NCBI GenBank assembly: GCA_963800255.1
Contig: CAWDAK010000009.1
Coordinates: 124,001-188,000 of the forward strand
Origin: DATFVA01 sp963800255
GTDB lineage: Bacteria > Bacteroidota > Ignavibacteria > Ignavibacteriales > Ignavibacteriaceae
Length of the DNA: 64,000 bases
Direction of reading: 5' to 3'
In this document: piece by piece, positions 27,311 to 36,368 of the stretch
Position numbering within the stretch: the first letter of the stretch is position 1
How the letters are laid out: every line of letters starts with the position of its first letter
Notes under the pieces: generated by a model
What the model was told of the DNA's origin: nothing
Databases searched by the model: none
Seen by the model: only the letters and a program-made list of their open reading frames with translations
Program-made: the position numbers and the translations under genes

Positions 27311-28221
27311 AAGATCAGAGCAAAACAGAAATTAAAGTCGGCATTATGGTAGTTGCGGGAGCCCTGCTTTTTCTTTGGGTGCTCGGGTGGGCAAAGAATT
27401 TTTCATTCAACGCAAACGATAAATATCTGGATATAAAGTTTCCTACTGTAGCCGGACTTGAATTAGGTGACCCTGTAACAGTGAACGGGGTCCGGAAGGG
27501 ATCTGTCGATGATTTTAAGATTGAATCTGAAGATGTAATTGTAAAAGTTAAACTTGATAAAGATGTTGATCTGAGAAAAAATGCCGAGTTTTCCGTTTCC
27601 ATGCTGGATTTAATGGGGGGGAAAAAGGTAAATATATCCCCGGGTGATGCTCCTGAAACGTTGGATTATGATAATATTCAGCAGGGAAGGTTTAATGCGG
27701 ATATTCCGGGGGTTATGTCAATGCTTGGCAAAATGCAGGAAGACCTTAACGGAACCATTAAGGATGTAAAAGTAACGCTGACCTCGCTTAACAATTATCT
27801 CACTGATAAGCAGCTAAATGAAAATATTAAGTCTTCGATTTCAAATCTTAAGGATCTGACTCACAAACTTAATACTCTTATTGACCGCAACCAGGCGGAT
27901 CTGAGAAAGATTACTTCAAATACAGTAGAACTGACGAATGATGCAAAAGAACTCATTCAAAATAATAAAGAATCAATTCAGGGTTCCATCTCAGGTCTTA
28001 ATTCAGTCGTGCAGAAATCCGATTCTCTGCTGTATAAGCTGAATTCCCTTGTAGACGAAACTACAGCCCGCAAAAACAACCTGGGAAAACTGCTGTACGA
28101 TGAAAACCTGTATAACGACCTTGCCGGGACGCTCAAAGATGTAAAAGAACTTACAAAACTCCTGACCGAACAATTGAAAGGAGACGGGATTAATGTGGAT
28201 GCAAATATCGATCTCTTCTAA
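27307..28221 (+). CDS. MlaD/MCE-domain lipid-transport protein
   Basis: A 304-residue protein: one N-terminal membrane helix (about 10-28), then the MCE domain (about 38-115; FPTVAGLELGDPVTVNGVRKG and VSMLDLMGGKKV), then a long helical tail (about 145-300) that probably forms a coiled-coil tube or needle. MCE proteins bind phospholipids and shuttle them between inner and outer membrane with an ABC transporter (MlaE/MlaF type). No MlaE or MlaF gene is within the window; they must be elsewhere if present. Confidence 0.88.
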   Translation: MKDQSKTEIKVGIMVVAGALLFLWVLGWAKNFSFNANDKYLDIKFPTVAGLELGDPVTVNGVRKGSVDDFKIESEDVIVKVKLDKDVDLRKNAEFSVSMLDLMGGKKVNISPGDAPETLDYDNIQQGRFNADIPGVMSMLGKMQEDLNGTIKDVKVTLTSLNNYLTDKQLNENIKSSISNLKDLTHKLNTLIDRNQADLRKITSNTVELTNDAKELIQNNKESIQGSISGLNSVVQKSDSLLYKLNSLVDETTARKNNLGKLLYDENLYNDLAGTLKDVKELTKLLTEQLKGDGINVDANIDLF

Positions 28222-28241
28222 CTATTTATGGCTATTTTAAT

Positions 28242-28619
28242 ATGATATTAGGCGTCGGAATTGATATAATAGAAATTGACAGAATAAAAAAAAGTGTTGA
28301 TGACTTTGGCGATCACTTCCTCAAAAAAGTATTTACCCAAAAAGAACTAGACTACTGTTTAAGTAAAAGCAACAAGTATCAGCATCTTGCCGCCCGGTTT
28401 GCAGCTAAAGAGGCTGTATATAAAGCTATGGCTTCAAGCCTGCATGAAAATCTGACCTGGCAAAGCATCGAGATATCGAATGAACCCAATGGACTACCCA
28501 TCGTGACCCTCCATGGTGAGTTGAACCAGTTCCTGAAGGAAAAAGAGAGTTTGAAAATATCCATGAGTCACTCCCGGGATTATGTTGCGTGTGTGGCAAT
28601 CATATACAAAGACTTTTAA
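28242..28619 (+). CDS. acpS: Holo-[acyl-carrier-protein] synthase
   Basis: A 125-residue protein of AcpS length. Seen: GVGIDIIEIDRI (metal-binding Asp) and ARFAAKEAVYKAM (Glu and Lys of the active site), with a KISMSHSRDYVACVAI C-terminal strand. It transfers 4'-phosphopantetheine from CoA to apo-ACP. Starts 20 bp after the MCE gene. Confidence 0.95.
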   Translation: MILGVGIDIIEIDRIKKSVDDFGDHFLKKVFTQKELDYCLSKSNKYQHLAARFAAKEAVYKAMASSLHENLTWQSIEISNEPNGLPIVTLHGELNQFLKEKESLKISMSHSRDYVACVAIIYKDF

Positions 28620-28719
28620 TCAGCATCTGCCCCTCAAAAAAATATCTTTTTTATGAATTGAATAATTAGCCGGGTAAATTTAATTTTATGCAGTAAAACT
28701 TTAGATTCATTTAATCAAG

Positions 28720-28917
28720 GTGATCTTGAAAAGAAAAAATTTTGAAATTTTTAGTTATTCTGCCATTGGGATAGTTTTTATTTTACTTATTCTGATGCTC
28801 ACAAAAACAATCCCTGTTGATTGGTATTATTATGTTCTGGGCTTCAGCATTGTGCTTTTGTTGATAAGACTGATATTCAGGGTATATTTTGCCGTACAGG
28901 ATAAAAAAAACAAGTAG
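28720..28917 (+). CDS. Small two-helix membrane protein, unknown
   Basis: A 65-residue product with two hydrophobic helices (about 12-30 and 38-58) separated by a short aromatic loop, basic at both ends. Starts with GTG at 28720, or TTG at 28726; AAGG precedes both. I do not recognise it. Its stop is 4 bp upstream of the ATG of the HNH gene and overlaps that gene's ribosome site. Real but uncharacterised, or possibly a chance frame; the coding-like composition favours a gene. Confidence 0.5.
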   Translation: MILKRKNFEIFSYSAIGIVFILLILMLTKTIPVDWYYYVLGFSIVLLLIRLIFRVYFAVQDKKNK

Positions 28918-28921
28918 GAGG

Positions 28922-29460
28922 ATGTCTTCGAATCAGGTAAACATACAAACGGGAAGCTCAATGCCAAGGTTCTTATATTAAATCAAAGTTATGAACCAGT
29001 CACCATCTGTAATATAAAAAAAGCGATCATTCTCGTTTATATGGGAAAAGCTGAAATGGTCCTAGACGATAAGCGCAAATCCCTTCACTCTGTTACTCAA
29101 ATTTACCCATGGCCCAGCGTCATCCGCTTAAGCCGGTACATCAATGTACCATATAAAAAGGTTGTTTTAACTAGAAAAAATATTTTAAGAAGAGATTCTT
29201 ACAAATGTGCATATTGCGGGCGAGGTGATCTGCCTTTAACCATAGACCATGTCATCCCAAGGGCCAGGGGAGGTACGGATTCATGGGAAAACCTTGTATG
29301 CGCCTGTACCGTATGCAATAACAAAAAAGGGGATAGAACACCTGAAGAGGCGAATATGAGCTTGTCAGGCAGGCCATTTAAACCAAGCCATATTATGTTC
29401 ATAAAGCACGTCGTCGGAAAACTTGATGAAAACTGGAAACCATACCTCTATCTCTCCTGA
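28922..29460 (+). CDS. HNH endonuclease with apparent 5' frameshift
   Basis: The C-terminal part has a clear HNH/Zn motif: CAYCGRGDLPLTIDHVIPRARGG, split here as CAYCGRGD and TIDHVIPRARGG, then NLVCACTVCNNKKG with a second Cys pair. Family-conserved text (KVLILNQSYEPV, KAIILVYMGKAE) lies upstream of the first in-frame canonical start (29041), in the frame opened after the stop at 28917, where no ATG/GTG/TTG exists. The only ATG with a good ribosome site (AGGAGG directly before 28922) is in another frame that stops at 28981. Adding one A near 28954-28956 would join MSSNQVNIQTG to KLNAKVL. So the gene is either frameshifted or there is a sequence error. DNA role unknown. Confidence 0.75.
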
Positions 29461-29538
29461 TCGCTCAATAAATTATAGGTTTATTTCCTTCAATATTGTT
29501 ATTTTTAGCGGCATAAATCCAAATAATATCCTTATATA

Positions 29539-30519
29539 ATGCAGAAAAAACGAATACTTAGCGGGATGCGTCCTACGGGAAGGCTTCATATAGGACACTA
29601 TGTGGGAGCACTTGAAAATTGGGTGAAACTTCAAGATGAATTTCAGAACTTTCACCTTATAGCTGATTATCATGTATTAACAACAAGCCTTGATACTAAA
29701 AGCATTTACGAAAATTCAATTGAGATGCTGATTGACTGGCTTGCTTCAGGGTTAGATCCGGTTAAAAGCCCTATGTTTCGACAGTCTCAGATAAAAGAAC
29801 ATACAGAACTGAATTTGATTTTCAGTATGCTTATTACTGTAAACCGTCTTGAAAGAAACCCTACTGTTAAAGAACAGGCGAGGGATTTAAAAATTGATAC
29901 GGTGATATTCGGGCACCTAGGCTACCCGGTACTTCAGGCAGCAGATATACTTCTTTATAAGGGAAATTATGTACCTGTTGGAGAAGATCAGGTTCCTCAT
30001 GTTGAAATTTCGAGAGAAATTGCCAGGAAATTCAATAATCAGTATGGAGAGGTATTTCCCGAACCGCAACCTCTATTAACAAAATTTGCCAGACTCCCGG
30101 GAATTGACGGCAGCGCCAAGATGAGTAAGTCGCTAGGAAATACTGTTTTACTTTCTGATGATCCGGATACAATAAAGGCAAAAATGAAAAAAGCAGTAAC
30201 AGATCCTCAGAAGATCAGAAAAGGTGACCCTGGGAATCCTGAAATTTGTCTTGTTTTTGCATATCATAAAAAATTCAATCCTGATGAAGTTCCGGAAATT
30301 GAAGCAGGATGCCGTTCAGGAGCACTGGGTTGTTTTGACTGTAAAATGAACTGTGCCTCTAAAATTTCGGAATTCCTTGAACCTATGAGAGAAAAGAGGA
30401 GCTACTATGAGGCACACCCTGATGAGGTGAAAGATATTCTGGTGGATGGTGAAAAACGCGGGAAAGAAATTGCCCGCATGACGATGGATGAAGTCCATGC
30501 TAAAATGAAACTGGGTTAA
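29539..30519 (+). CDS. trpS: Tryptophanyl-tRNA synthetase
   Basis: A 326-residue class I synthetase. Seen: SGMRPTGRLHIGHYVGAL (HIGH motif at about residues 17-20), GEDQVPHVEISREIA, and AKMSKSLGN (KMSKS motif). Length is normal for bacterial TrpRS. It charges tRNA-Trp. Its gene leads a run of closely packed genes: scpA starts 3 bp after its stop. Confidence 0.95.
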   Translation: MQKKRILSGMRPTGRLHIGHYVGALENWVKLQDEFQNFHLIADYHVLTTSLDTKSIYENSIEMLIDWLASGLDPVKSPMFRQSQIKEHTELNLIFSMLITVNRLERNPTVKEQARDLKIDTVIFGHLGYPVLQAADILLYKGNYVPVGEDQVPHVEISREIARKFNNQYGEVFPEPQPLLTKFARLPGIDGSAKMSKSLGNTVLLSDDPDTIKAKMKKAVTDPQKIRKGDPGNPEICLVFAYHKKFNPDEVPEIEAGCRSGALGCFDCKMNCASKISEFLEPMREKRSYYEAHPDEVKDILVDGEKRGKEIARMTMDEVHAKMKLG

Positions 30520-30522
30520 TGC

Positions 30523-31233
30523 GTGTATAAGATCAAACTTGATCACTTTGAAGGACCGCTGGATCTTCTTCTCTTTTTTATAAAAAGAGATGAGTTGAAT
30601 ATTTATGATATTCCTATCTCCAGGATTACTAAAGAGTTCCTTGATTATGTGAACCTTATTAGGAACCTTGATCTCGAAATTGCCGGCGACTTTATTTTGA
30701 TGGCTTCAACTTTAATGCACATCAAGGTCAGGATGCTTCTGCCGAGAGAGGTAGACGCAAAAGGTGAAGAAATTGATCCGCGCGCGGAGCTGGTTCAAGC
30801 CCTCCTGGAATATAAAAGGTATAAGGAGATGGCTGAAGAGCTTTCTCTGCTTGAGTCAGAACAGAGGAAACTTAATTTCAGAGGGAACTTTTCGGCTGAT
30901 GAAAAAGAGGCACCTCCGGAATATGATATCCTGCTGAGGAATGTAACAATATATGATCTCACAAGGGCCTTCAAGAAAGTTATCGACGAGCTGAAAGAAG
31001 TTCCCGTTCACCAGGTTGTAAGAGTTAATGTCACTATTGATCAGCAAATTCAGTTTATTCTGGATAAACTTGCCGAATCCGGGGAGCTGCATTTTCTTTC
31101 ACTGGTTGCAGGTATAAAAGATAAGATAAGGATCGTAGTAACCTTTATTGCACTCTTAGAAATGACTAAATCGGGAAGCATCGGCATAAAAGAATCCTCC
31201 GATTTTAATGACTTTGTACTGGTAAAGATATAG
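30523..31233 (+). CDS. scpA: Segregation and condensation protein A
   Basis: A 236-residue kleisin. Seen: YKIKLDHFEGPLDLLLFFIK at the N-terminus (SMC neck-binding), ISRITKEFLDYV, DFILMASTLMHIKVRMLLP, and a C-terminal winged-helix region that binds the SMC head. GTG start at 30523, 3 bp after trpS. With ScpB and SMC it forms the condensin that compacts and segregates the chromosome. Confidence 0.95.
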   Translation: MYKIKLDHFEGPLDLLLFFIKRDELNIYDIPISRITKEFLDYVNLIRNLDLEIAGDFILMASTLMHIKVRMLLPREVDAKGEEIDPRAELVQALLEYKRYKEMAEELSLLESEQRKLNFRGNFSADEKEAPPEYDILLRNVTIYDLTRAFKKVIDELKEVPVHQVVRVNVTIDQQIQFILDKLAESGELHFLSLVAGIKDKIRIVVTFIALLEMTKSGSIGIKESSDFNDFVLVKI

Positions 31234-31234
31234 C

Positions 31235-31888
31235 ATGGAACAAATTTATAACTCTGTAATTGAAGCCCTGATATTTTCTTCTGACGAAGCGCTGAGTACA
31301 GGGGAAATTATCCGGGCGATAAAAGGTATTGACGGTGAAGACATTCAGATTACACAGAATGACATAGAAAACTGTATCACTGAGCTGAATAAAAAATATG
31401 AAGAGACAAACATGGCTTTCAGAGTTATAGCCATTGCAAACGGCTATCTGTTTGCCAGCACAAGAGAATATGCCAAATACATCGGGTTTATGTCGTCTGA
31501 AAAAAGCAAACGACGTCTCAGCCAGGCTGCTCTTGAAACTCTTTCTATAATTGCTTATAAACAGCCTATAACTAAACCAGAGCTTGAAGCTATCAGGGGT
31601 GTAAATTCAGATTATATTCTTAATACGCTTCTCGAAAAAAAATTGATTACAATAACCGGTCGCGCTGAGAGTATTGGCCGGCCGCTTCTCTACGGAACAA
31701 CAGATGAGTTCTTGAAATATTTTGCATTAAACAGGATAAGCGATCTGCCTAAACCAAGAGAGCTGGACGAAATAATGCAGGATGAAGATTTTATAGAGCA
31801 GAAAAGAAAAATTATGATGAATATGCTTGAAGAATCAGTTGAAAATGAAACACAGGAGAATGAGTCGGAAAATGATGAGACTGAATAA
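31235..31888 (+). CDS. scpB: Segregation and condensation protein B
   Basis: A 217-residue protein with two winged-helix domains; the signature QAALETLSIIAYKQPITKPEL and RGVNSDYILNTLLEKKLI are present, and an acidic tail follows (about 195-217). It stabilises ScpA in the SMC complex. It begins 1 bp after scpA; rluB overlaps its 3' end by about 17 bp, the common scpA-scpB-rluB order. Confidence 0.94.
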   Translation: MEQIYNSVIEALIFSSDEALSTGEIIRAIKGIDGEDIQITQNDIENCITELNKKYEETNMAFRVIAIANGYLFASTREYAKYIGFMSSEKSKRRLSQAALETLSIIAYKQPITKPELEAIRGVNSDYILNTLLEKKLITITGRAESIGRPLLYGTTDEFLKYFALNRISDLPKPRELDEIMQDEDFIEQKRKIMMNMLEESVENETQENESENDETE

Positions 31889-32579
31889 ATTTATAGCTGG
31901 AACAGGAATTACTTCCAGGCGTAAGGCAGAAGAGTTCATACTGCAGGGCAGGATAACGGTTAATTCAAGAACAATTACTGATCTGGCCTTTAAAGTAGAT
32001 CCCGGTAAAGATGAGATTTCCCTGGACGGTGAAAAAATTAAGTCAAGGAAACTTTTATATTACCTTTTGAATAAACCTGGGGGTGTTGTGACCACAACCA
32101 GTGATGAGAAAAACAGAAAAACAGTTGTAGACCTTATTAAAACGAGCGAAAGGATATACCCTGTAGGAAGACTGGATTATAATACTACCGGTGTACTTAT
32201 TCTTACGAATGACGGTGAGTTTTCGCAGCTTCTTACCCATCCCGGGAATAGAGTCCCGCGGGAATACGGGGTAAAATTAGATAAGCCCCTCCTTGCTGAA
32301 GATCGTGAAAAGCTCCTCAAAGGCATTTTCATTAAAGGCTCTAAAGGCAAATTTGAAAAAATTGCGACAGCAGGCAGGAATACGTATTCGAATGTCAGGG
32401 TAACGGCAGTGGAGGGGAGGAACCATTTTGTTAAAAATATGTTCGGAGCATTAGGCTATAAAGTACTGGAACTGGACAGGATCAGCTTCGCGGGAATTAA
32501 AGCCGATATAACTAATGGGAAATATAGGAAATTGACAGATATGGAAATCAGTATAATAACAGATAAATATGGCAGTTAG
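31872..32579 (+). CDS. rluB: 23S/16S rRNA pseudouridine synthase (RluB/RsuA family)
   Basis: About 235 residues. S4 RNA-binding domain at the N-terminus (RLNKFIAGTGITSRRKAEEFI), catalytic motif VGRLDYNTTGVLILTNDGE with the nucleophile Asp, and KNMFGALGYKVLELDRI. Modifies uridine in ribosomal RNA, probably 23S as in RluB. Start at 31872 or 31875 (two adjacent ATG codons); upstream in-frame ATGs lie deep in scpB and would add a basic, non-homologous stretch. Overlaps dacB by 11 bp. Confidence 0.92.
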   Translation: MMRLNKFIAGTGITSRRKAEEFILQGRITVNSRTITDLAFKVDPGKDEISLDGEKIKSRKLLYYLLNKPGGVVTTTSDEKNRKTVVDLIKTSERIYPVGRLDYNTTGVLILTNDGEFSQLLTHPGNRVPREYGVKLDKPLLAEDREKLLKGIFIKGSKGKFEKIATAGRNTYSNVRVTAVEGRNHFVKNMFGALGYKVLELDRISFAGIKADITNGKYRKLTDMEISIITDKYGS

Positions 32580-34062
32580 AATTACATTATTGGCGGTTAC
32601 TCTTTTCTCTTTCCTAGCCTCTGCACAGACTCAGGAGATAAAACATGATACCATCCCGAAGTATTCTTTTTCAACTATACCTGAATTCTGGCGTGATATG
32701 GATGATCTTTTCAGTGATCCTAACTTCAGTAATGCACAATGGGGAGTGGTGATTCAATCTCTTGAAACCGGTGAATTTTTCTATAAGAGAAATGAAAATA
32801 AGCTTTTTATTCCAGCATCTGATTTAAAACTTTTTACCACAGCCGCCGGTTTGCTGCTTCTGGGTCCCGATTACAGGTTTGCCACAAATATATTTATGAG
32901 CGGGAAAGTTGACGGATCGGTGCTGGATGGAGACCTGGTAATCGAAGGTCAGGGTGATCCTACTATCTCAGGAAGGTTTTACAGTAACAATATGTTTAAG
33001 GTTTATGAGGACTGGGCTGATTCTCTTGCGGCAATGGGGATTGATGAAATCACGGGTAATGTAATAGGCTATGATGATGATTTTGATGACAAACCTCTGG
33101 GTAAGGGATGGCCATGGGATCTTGAAAGCTATTGGTTCGAGGCACCTTCAGGAGCGATTTCATTCAATGATAACGTTGTAAATATTAATATTACTACAGA
33201 TTCGAATAAAGCCGTTATTTCTATAATGCCCGATGTTAATTACATGGTGATTAATAATGATATACAGGTTGTTGATGGAGATTCTTCCAGCAGTATAGAC
33301 GTTTACAGGGAAAGGGGAACTAATCTTGTAAATGTTTTCGGAGTAATTCACCAAGGAGATTCGGTGCAGACATTTGTTACTGTTAATAATCCTACCCAGT
33401 ATGCAATGGTTGTGCTTAAAAAAATATTGAAAGAAAGAGGTATTGAAGTAAAAGGATATCCTATAGATATTGACGCAGCTGCAGGTCCTGTTTCGCTGAG
33501 CCTTATAAATAAATTATTCACATGGTATTCACCTCCGTTCAAGGAAATTATAAAGGTTATCAATAAAAACAGCGAAAACTTTTTTGCGGAACAGCTAATT
33601 AAAGCAATTGGGTTTGAAGAAAAGGGTTTTGGAAGTATAGATGCCGGTGTTGAAGCAATGCAGGATGTTATTCAGGATATGGGAATAAATCCTGATAATA
33701 TGGTTATAGCAGACGGAAGTGGACTTTCGAGACTTAGCCTTATAACACCAAGACAGTTTGTTACGCTTCTCAATTATATGTATAAGAACAGGTATTTTAT
33801 ACAATATTTTAATTCGCTTCCCATCGCAGGTGTAGACGGCACCCTCGGTAAAAGAATGAAGAACACAAAAGCAGCTAACAAGGTTAGGGCAAAAACAGGT
33901 TATCTTGATGCAGTTAGAAGCCTTTCCGGATATGCCTTCACAGGAGATAATGAACCTGTTGCTTTTTCCATAATCGCAAACAATTTCCTTGTACCTTATA
34001 AATTGGTTGACAATTTACAAGACCTTGTTTGTATCAGGCTGGCAAATTTCAGAAGGAAATAA
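32569..34062 (+). CDS. dacB: D-alanyl-D-alanine carboxypeptidase/endopeptidase (PBP4 family)
   Basis: A 497-residue periplasmic protein with a signal peptide (to about residue 20; ...FLASAQ). Penicillin-binding motifs: SDLK with Ser84 and Lys87 (IPASDLKLFTTAA), SEN in VINKNSENFFAEQLI, and KTG in RAKTGYLDAVRSLSGY. Class C PBPs trim and cut peptide cross-links in murein. The large insert between the first two motifs is typical. ATG overlaps the end of rluB. Confidence 0.92.
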   Translation: MAVRITLLAVTLFSFLASAQTQEIKHDTIPKYSFSTIPEFWRDMDDLFSDPNFSNAQWGVVIQSLETGEFFYKRNENKLFIPASDLKLFTTAAGLLLLGPDYRFATNIFMSGKVDGSVLDGDLVIEGQGDPTISGRFYSNNMFKVYEDWADSLAAMGIDEITGNVIGYDDDFDDKPLGKGWPWDLESYWFEAPSGAISFNDNVVNINITTDSNKAVISIMPDVNYMVINNDIQVVDGDSSSSIDVYRERGTNLVNVFGVIHQGDSVQTFVTVNNPTQYAMVVLKKILKERGIEVKGYPIDIDAAAGPVSLSLINKLFTWYSPPFKEIIKVINKNSENFFAEQLIKAIGFEEKGFGSIDAGVEAMQDVIQDMGINPDNMVIADGSGLSRLSLITPRQFVTLLNYMYKNRYFIQYFNSLPIAGVDGTLGKRMKNTKAANKVRAKTGYLDAVRSLSGYAFTGDNEPVAFSIIANNFLVPYKLVDNLQDLVCIRLANFRRK

Positions 34063-34097
34063 ATTTTTATTAAATAAATATTGGTTCAGGAGGAATA

Positions 34098-35606
34098 GTG
34101 GAAAATAATCAGCAGGACTTGAATGTATTAATTCAGAGACGATATGAAGAACTTGAACAGCTTAAATCAAAAGGAATTGAACCATTTGCTTACTCTTTTG
34201 ATATTGATTCGGATTCACAAACGATTAAAGAAAATTACCAGGAAGATCAGCAGAAAGACGTGAGCATTGCCGGAAGAATAATGGCAATTCGGAAAATGGG
34301 CAAAGCCTCATTTGCACATATCCAGGACCATACCGGAAAAATTCAGATATACTTGAAGAAGGATGATATTGGTGATGATTATGATATTTTCAAACTTCTT
34401 GACATCGGGGATATTGTAGGTATTCAGGGATACGTATTCAAAACAAAAACCGGGGAGATATCAGTACACACCAGAACATTGAAAGTGCTTTCAAAAACAC
34501 TAAGACCTCTTCCGATTGGTAAGGAAACCACTGATGAACAGGGAAACAAAGTTATACATGATCAGTTTTCGGATAAGGAATTAAGATACCGTCAGCGTTA
34601 TCTTGACCTGGTTGTTAATCCTCATATCAGGGATATATTCATAAAGAGAAGCCGTATAATAAGTTCGTTAAGGAAATTCCTTGATTCACATAGCTTCCTT
34701 GAAGTTGAGACTCCCGTACTTCAGCCCTTATACGGAGGTGCTGCTGCAAGACCCTTTACAACTCATCATAATACCCTGGATGTTCCTTTTTACCTTAGGA
34801 TTGCAGATGAATTATACCTCAAAAGACTGATAGTTGGCGGCTTTAACGGCGTTTATGAAATTTCAAAGGACTTCAGGAACGAGGGAATGGACAGAACCCA
34901 TAATCCCGAATTTACGATGATGGAATTGTACGTGCCTTACAAAGATTATAACTGGATGATGGATTTTGTTGAAAAGATGATCCAATTCATCTGTAATGAG
35001 GTCTTTGAAAAGTATGATTTTACCTATGAAGGCAATAAAATTGATTTTTCAGGCAGATGGCAAAGGGTTTCTATGGTTGATTCAATAAAAGAAAAAACCG
35101 GTACAGATATACTTACTGCCTCCCTTGAAGAATTAAAAGAAACAGCAAAAAAGCTCGGTATAGATATTAAAGCGATCGAAGGCAAAGCTAAACTTATGGA
35201 TGAAATATTCAGTACTGCTGTACAGCCTGAATTAATTCAGCCGACTTTTGTAATTGATTACCCCGTTGAATTATCACCTCTTGCTAAGGTTCATAGGACC
35301 AGGGCAGGACTGGTAGAAAGATTCGAGGGATACGTTGCCGGCCGGGAAATATCGAATGCATTTTCAGAGCTTAATGACCCTGTGGATCAGAGGAACCGTT
35401 TCGAAGGTCAAAAGAAGATGATGGAAGAAGGAGATGAAGAAGCACATAGAATTGATGAAGACTTTATTCGTGCGCTCGAATATGGTATGCCTCCAACAGC
35501 AGGACTTGGAGTAGGAATAGACAGACTGGTAATGCTTTTAACAGATCAGTCATCAATCAGAGATGTAATATTCTTTCCGCAGATGAGACCTGAAGTAAAA
35601 AGTTAA
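34098..35606 (+). CDS. lysS: Lysyl-tRNA synthetase, class II
   Basis: A 502-residue enzyme. N-terminal OB-fold anticodon domain (about 50-150; SIAGRIMAIRKMGKASFAHI), then the class II core with motif 2 (FRNEGMDRTHNPEFTMMELY) and motif 3 (GLGVGIDRLVMLL). GTG start at 34098 behind AGGAGG. Normal length. Confidence 0.96.
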   Translation: MENNQQDLNVLIQRRYEELEQLKSKGIEPFAYSFDIDSDSQTIKENYQEDQQKDVSIAGRIMAIRKMGKASFAHIQDHTGKIQIYLKKDDIGDDYDIFKLLDIGDIVGIQGYVFKTKTGEISVHTRTLKVLSKTLRPLPIGKETTDEQGNKVIHDQFSDKELRYRQRYLDLVVNPHIRDIFIKRSRIISSLRKFLDSHSFLEVETPVLQPLYGGAAARPFTTHHNTLDVPFYLRIADELYLKRLIVGGFNGVYEISKDFRNEGMDRTHNPEFTMMELYVPYKDYNWMMDFVEKMIQFICNEVFEKYDFTYEGNKIDFSGRWQRVSMVDSIKEKTGTDILTASLEELKETAKKLGIDIKAIEGKAKLMDEIFSTAVQPELIQPTFVIDYPVELSPLAKVHRTRAGLVERFEGYVAGREISNAFSELNDPVDQRNRFEGQKKMMEEGDEEAHRIDEDFIRALEYGMPPTAGLGVGIDRLVMLLTDQSSIRDVIFFPQMRPEVKS

Positions 35607-35639
35607 TTACCGCCTTATTGAAAATATCAGGAAAATTGG

Positions 35640-36368
35640 TTGAAATACAGCGTCATAGTTCCGACTTTAAATGAAGCAAAACTCCTGCCCGATCTCTTGA
35701 AGCAATTAACAGATGCCCGGCTTAAAGAATTATATAAACCTGAGATAATTGTTTCGGACGGCGGTAGTATAGATGATACTGTTAAAATTGCCTTGGATTA
35801 TGCTGATATTATTACTGTACACACCGGGGATAAACTTCAGACAATAGCAGAAGGCAGAAATAAAGGTGCGGAATTTGCTTCCGGTGATATTCTCATGTTC
35901 TTTAATGGTGATGTTCGTATAAAAGAACCCTTAAATTTCTTCAGATTTATAGAAGTTAGTTTGGCATCGCCTAATTTTCTTGCTGTTACCGGATATGTTT
36001 CTATTTATCCTGAACTTGCAGGCACACTTGATAAAATATTTCATTTCTGTTATAACCATTACTTCCAGTTCTTAAATAACAACGGGGTAGGCATGGGACG
36101 GGGAGAATGCCATATTATCAGGAAAGAAATTTTCATGAAGCTTGGCGGATATAACGAAAAATTTGCTGCCGGAGAGGATTTTGATTTGTACAGGAGAATA
36201 AGAAGTGAAGGTAACATTTTATTCACTAACAGGATCCGTGTGTACGAATCTCCGCGAAGATTCCGTAAACGAGGATATTTTTCTGTGACCTGGATGTGGA
36301 TAAAGAACGGTATATCAGTTTGGTTCAAAGATAAATCAATTTCTAAAATCTGGGAGCAGGTTAGATGA
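35640..36368 (+). CDS. Glycosyltransferase family 2
   Basis: A 242-residue GT-A transferase. Seen: YSVIVPTLNEAKLLPDLL, EIIVSDGGSIDDT, the metal-binding-like FFNGDVRIKE, and a catalytic-region AAGEDFDLYRRIRSEG. A TTG start at 35640 is implied. No long membrane segments are obvious. It overlaps the Wzi-like gene by 4 bp, so it likely serves surface polysaccharide or glycolipid synthesis. Confidence 0.85.
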   Translation: MKYSVIVPTLNEAKLLPDLLKQLTDARLKELYKPEIIVSDGGSIDDTVKIALDYADIITVHTGDKLQTIAEGRNKGAEFASGDILMFFNGDVRIKEPLNFFRFIEVSLASPNFLAVTGYVSIYPELAGTLDKIFHFCYNHYFQFLNNNGVGMGRGECHIIRKEIFMKLGGYNEKFAAGEDFDLYRRIRSEGNILFTNRIRVYESPRRFRKRGYFSVTWMWIKNGISVWFKDKSISKIWEQVR

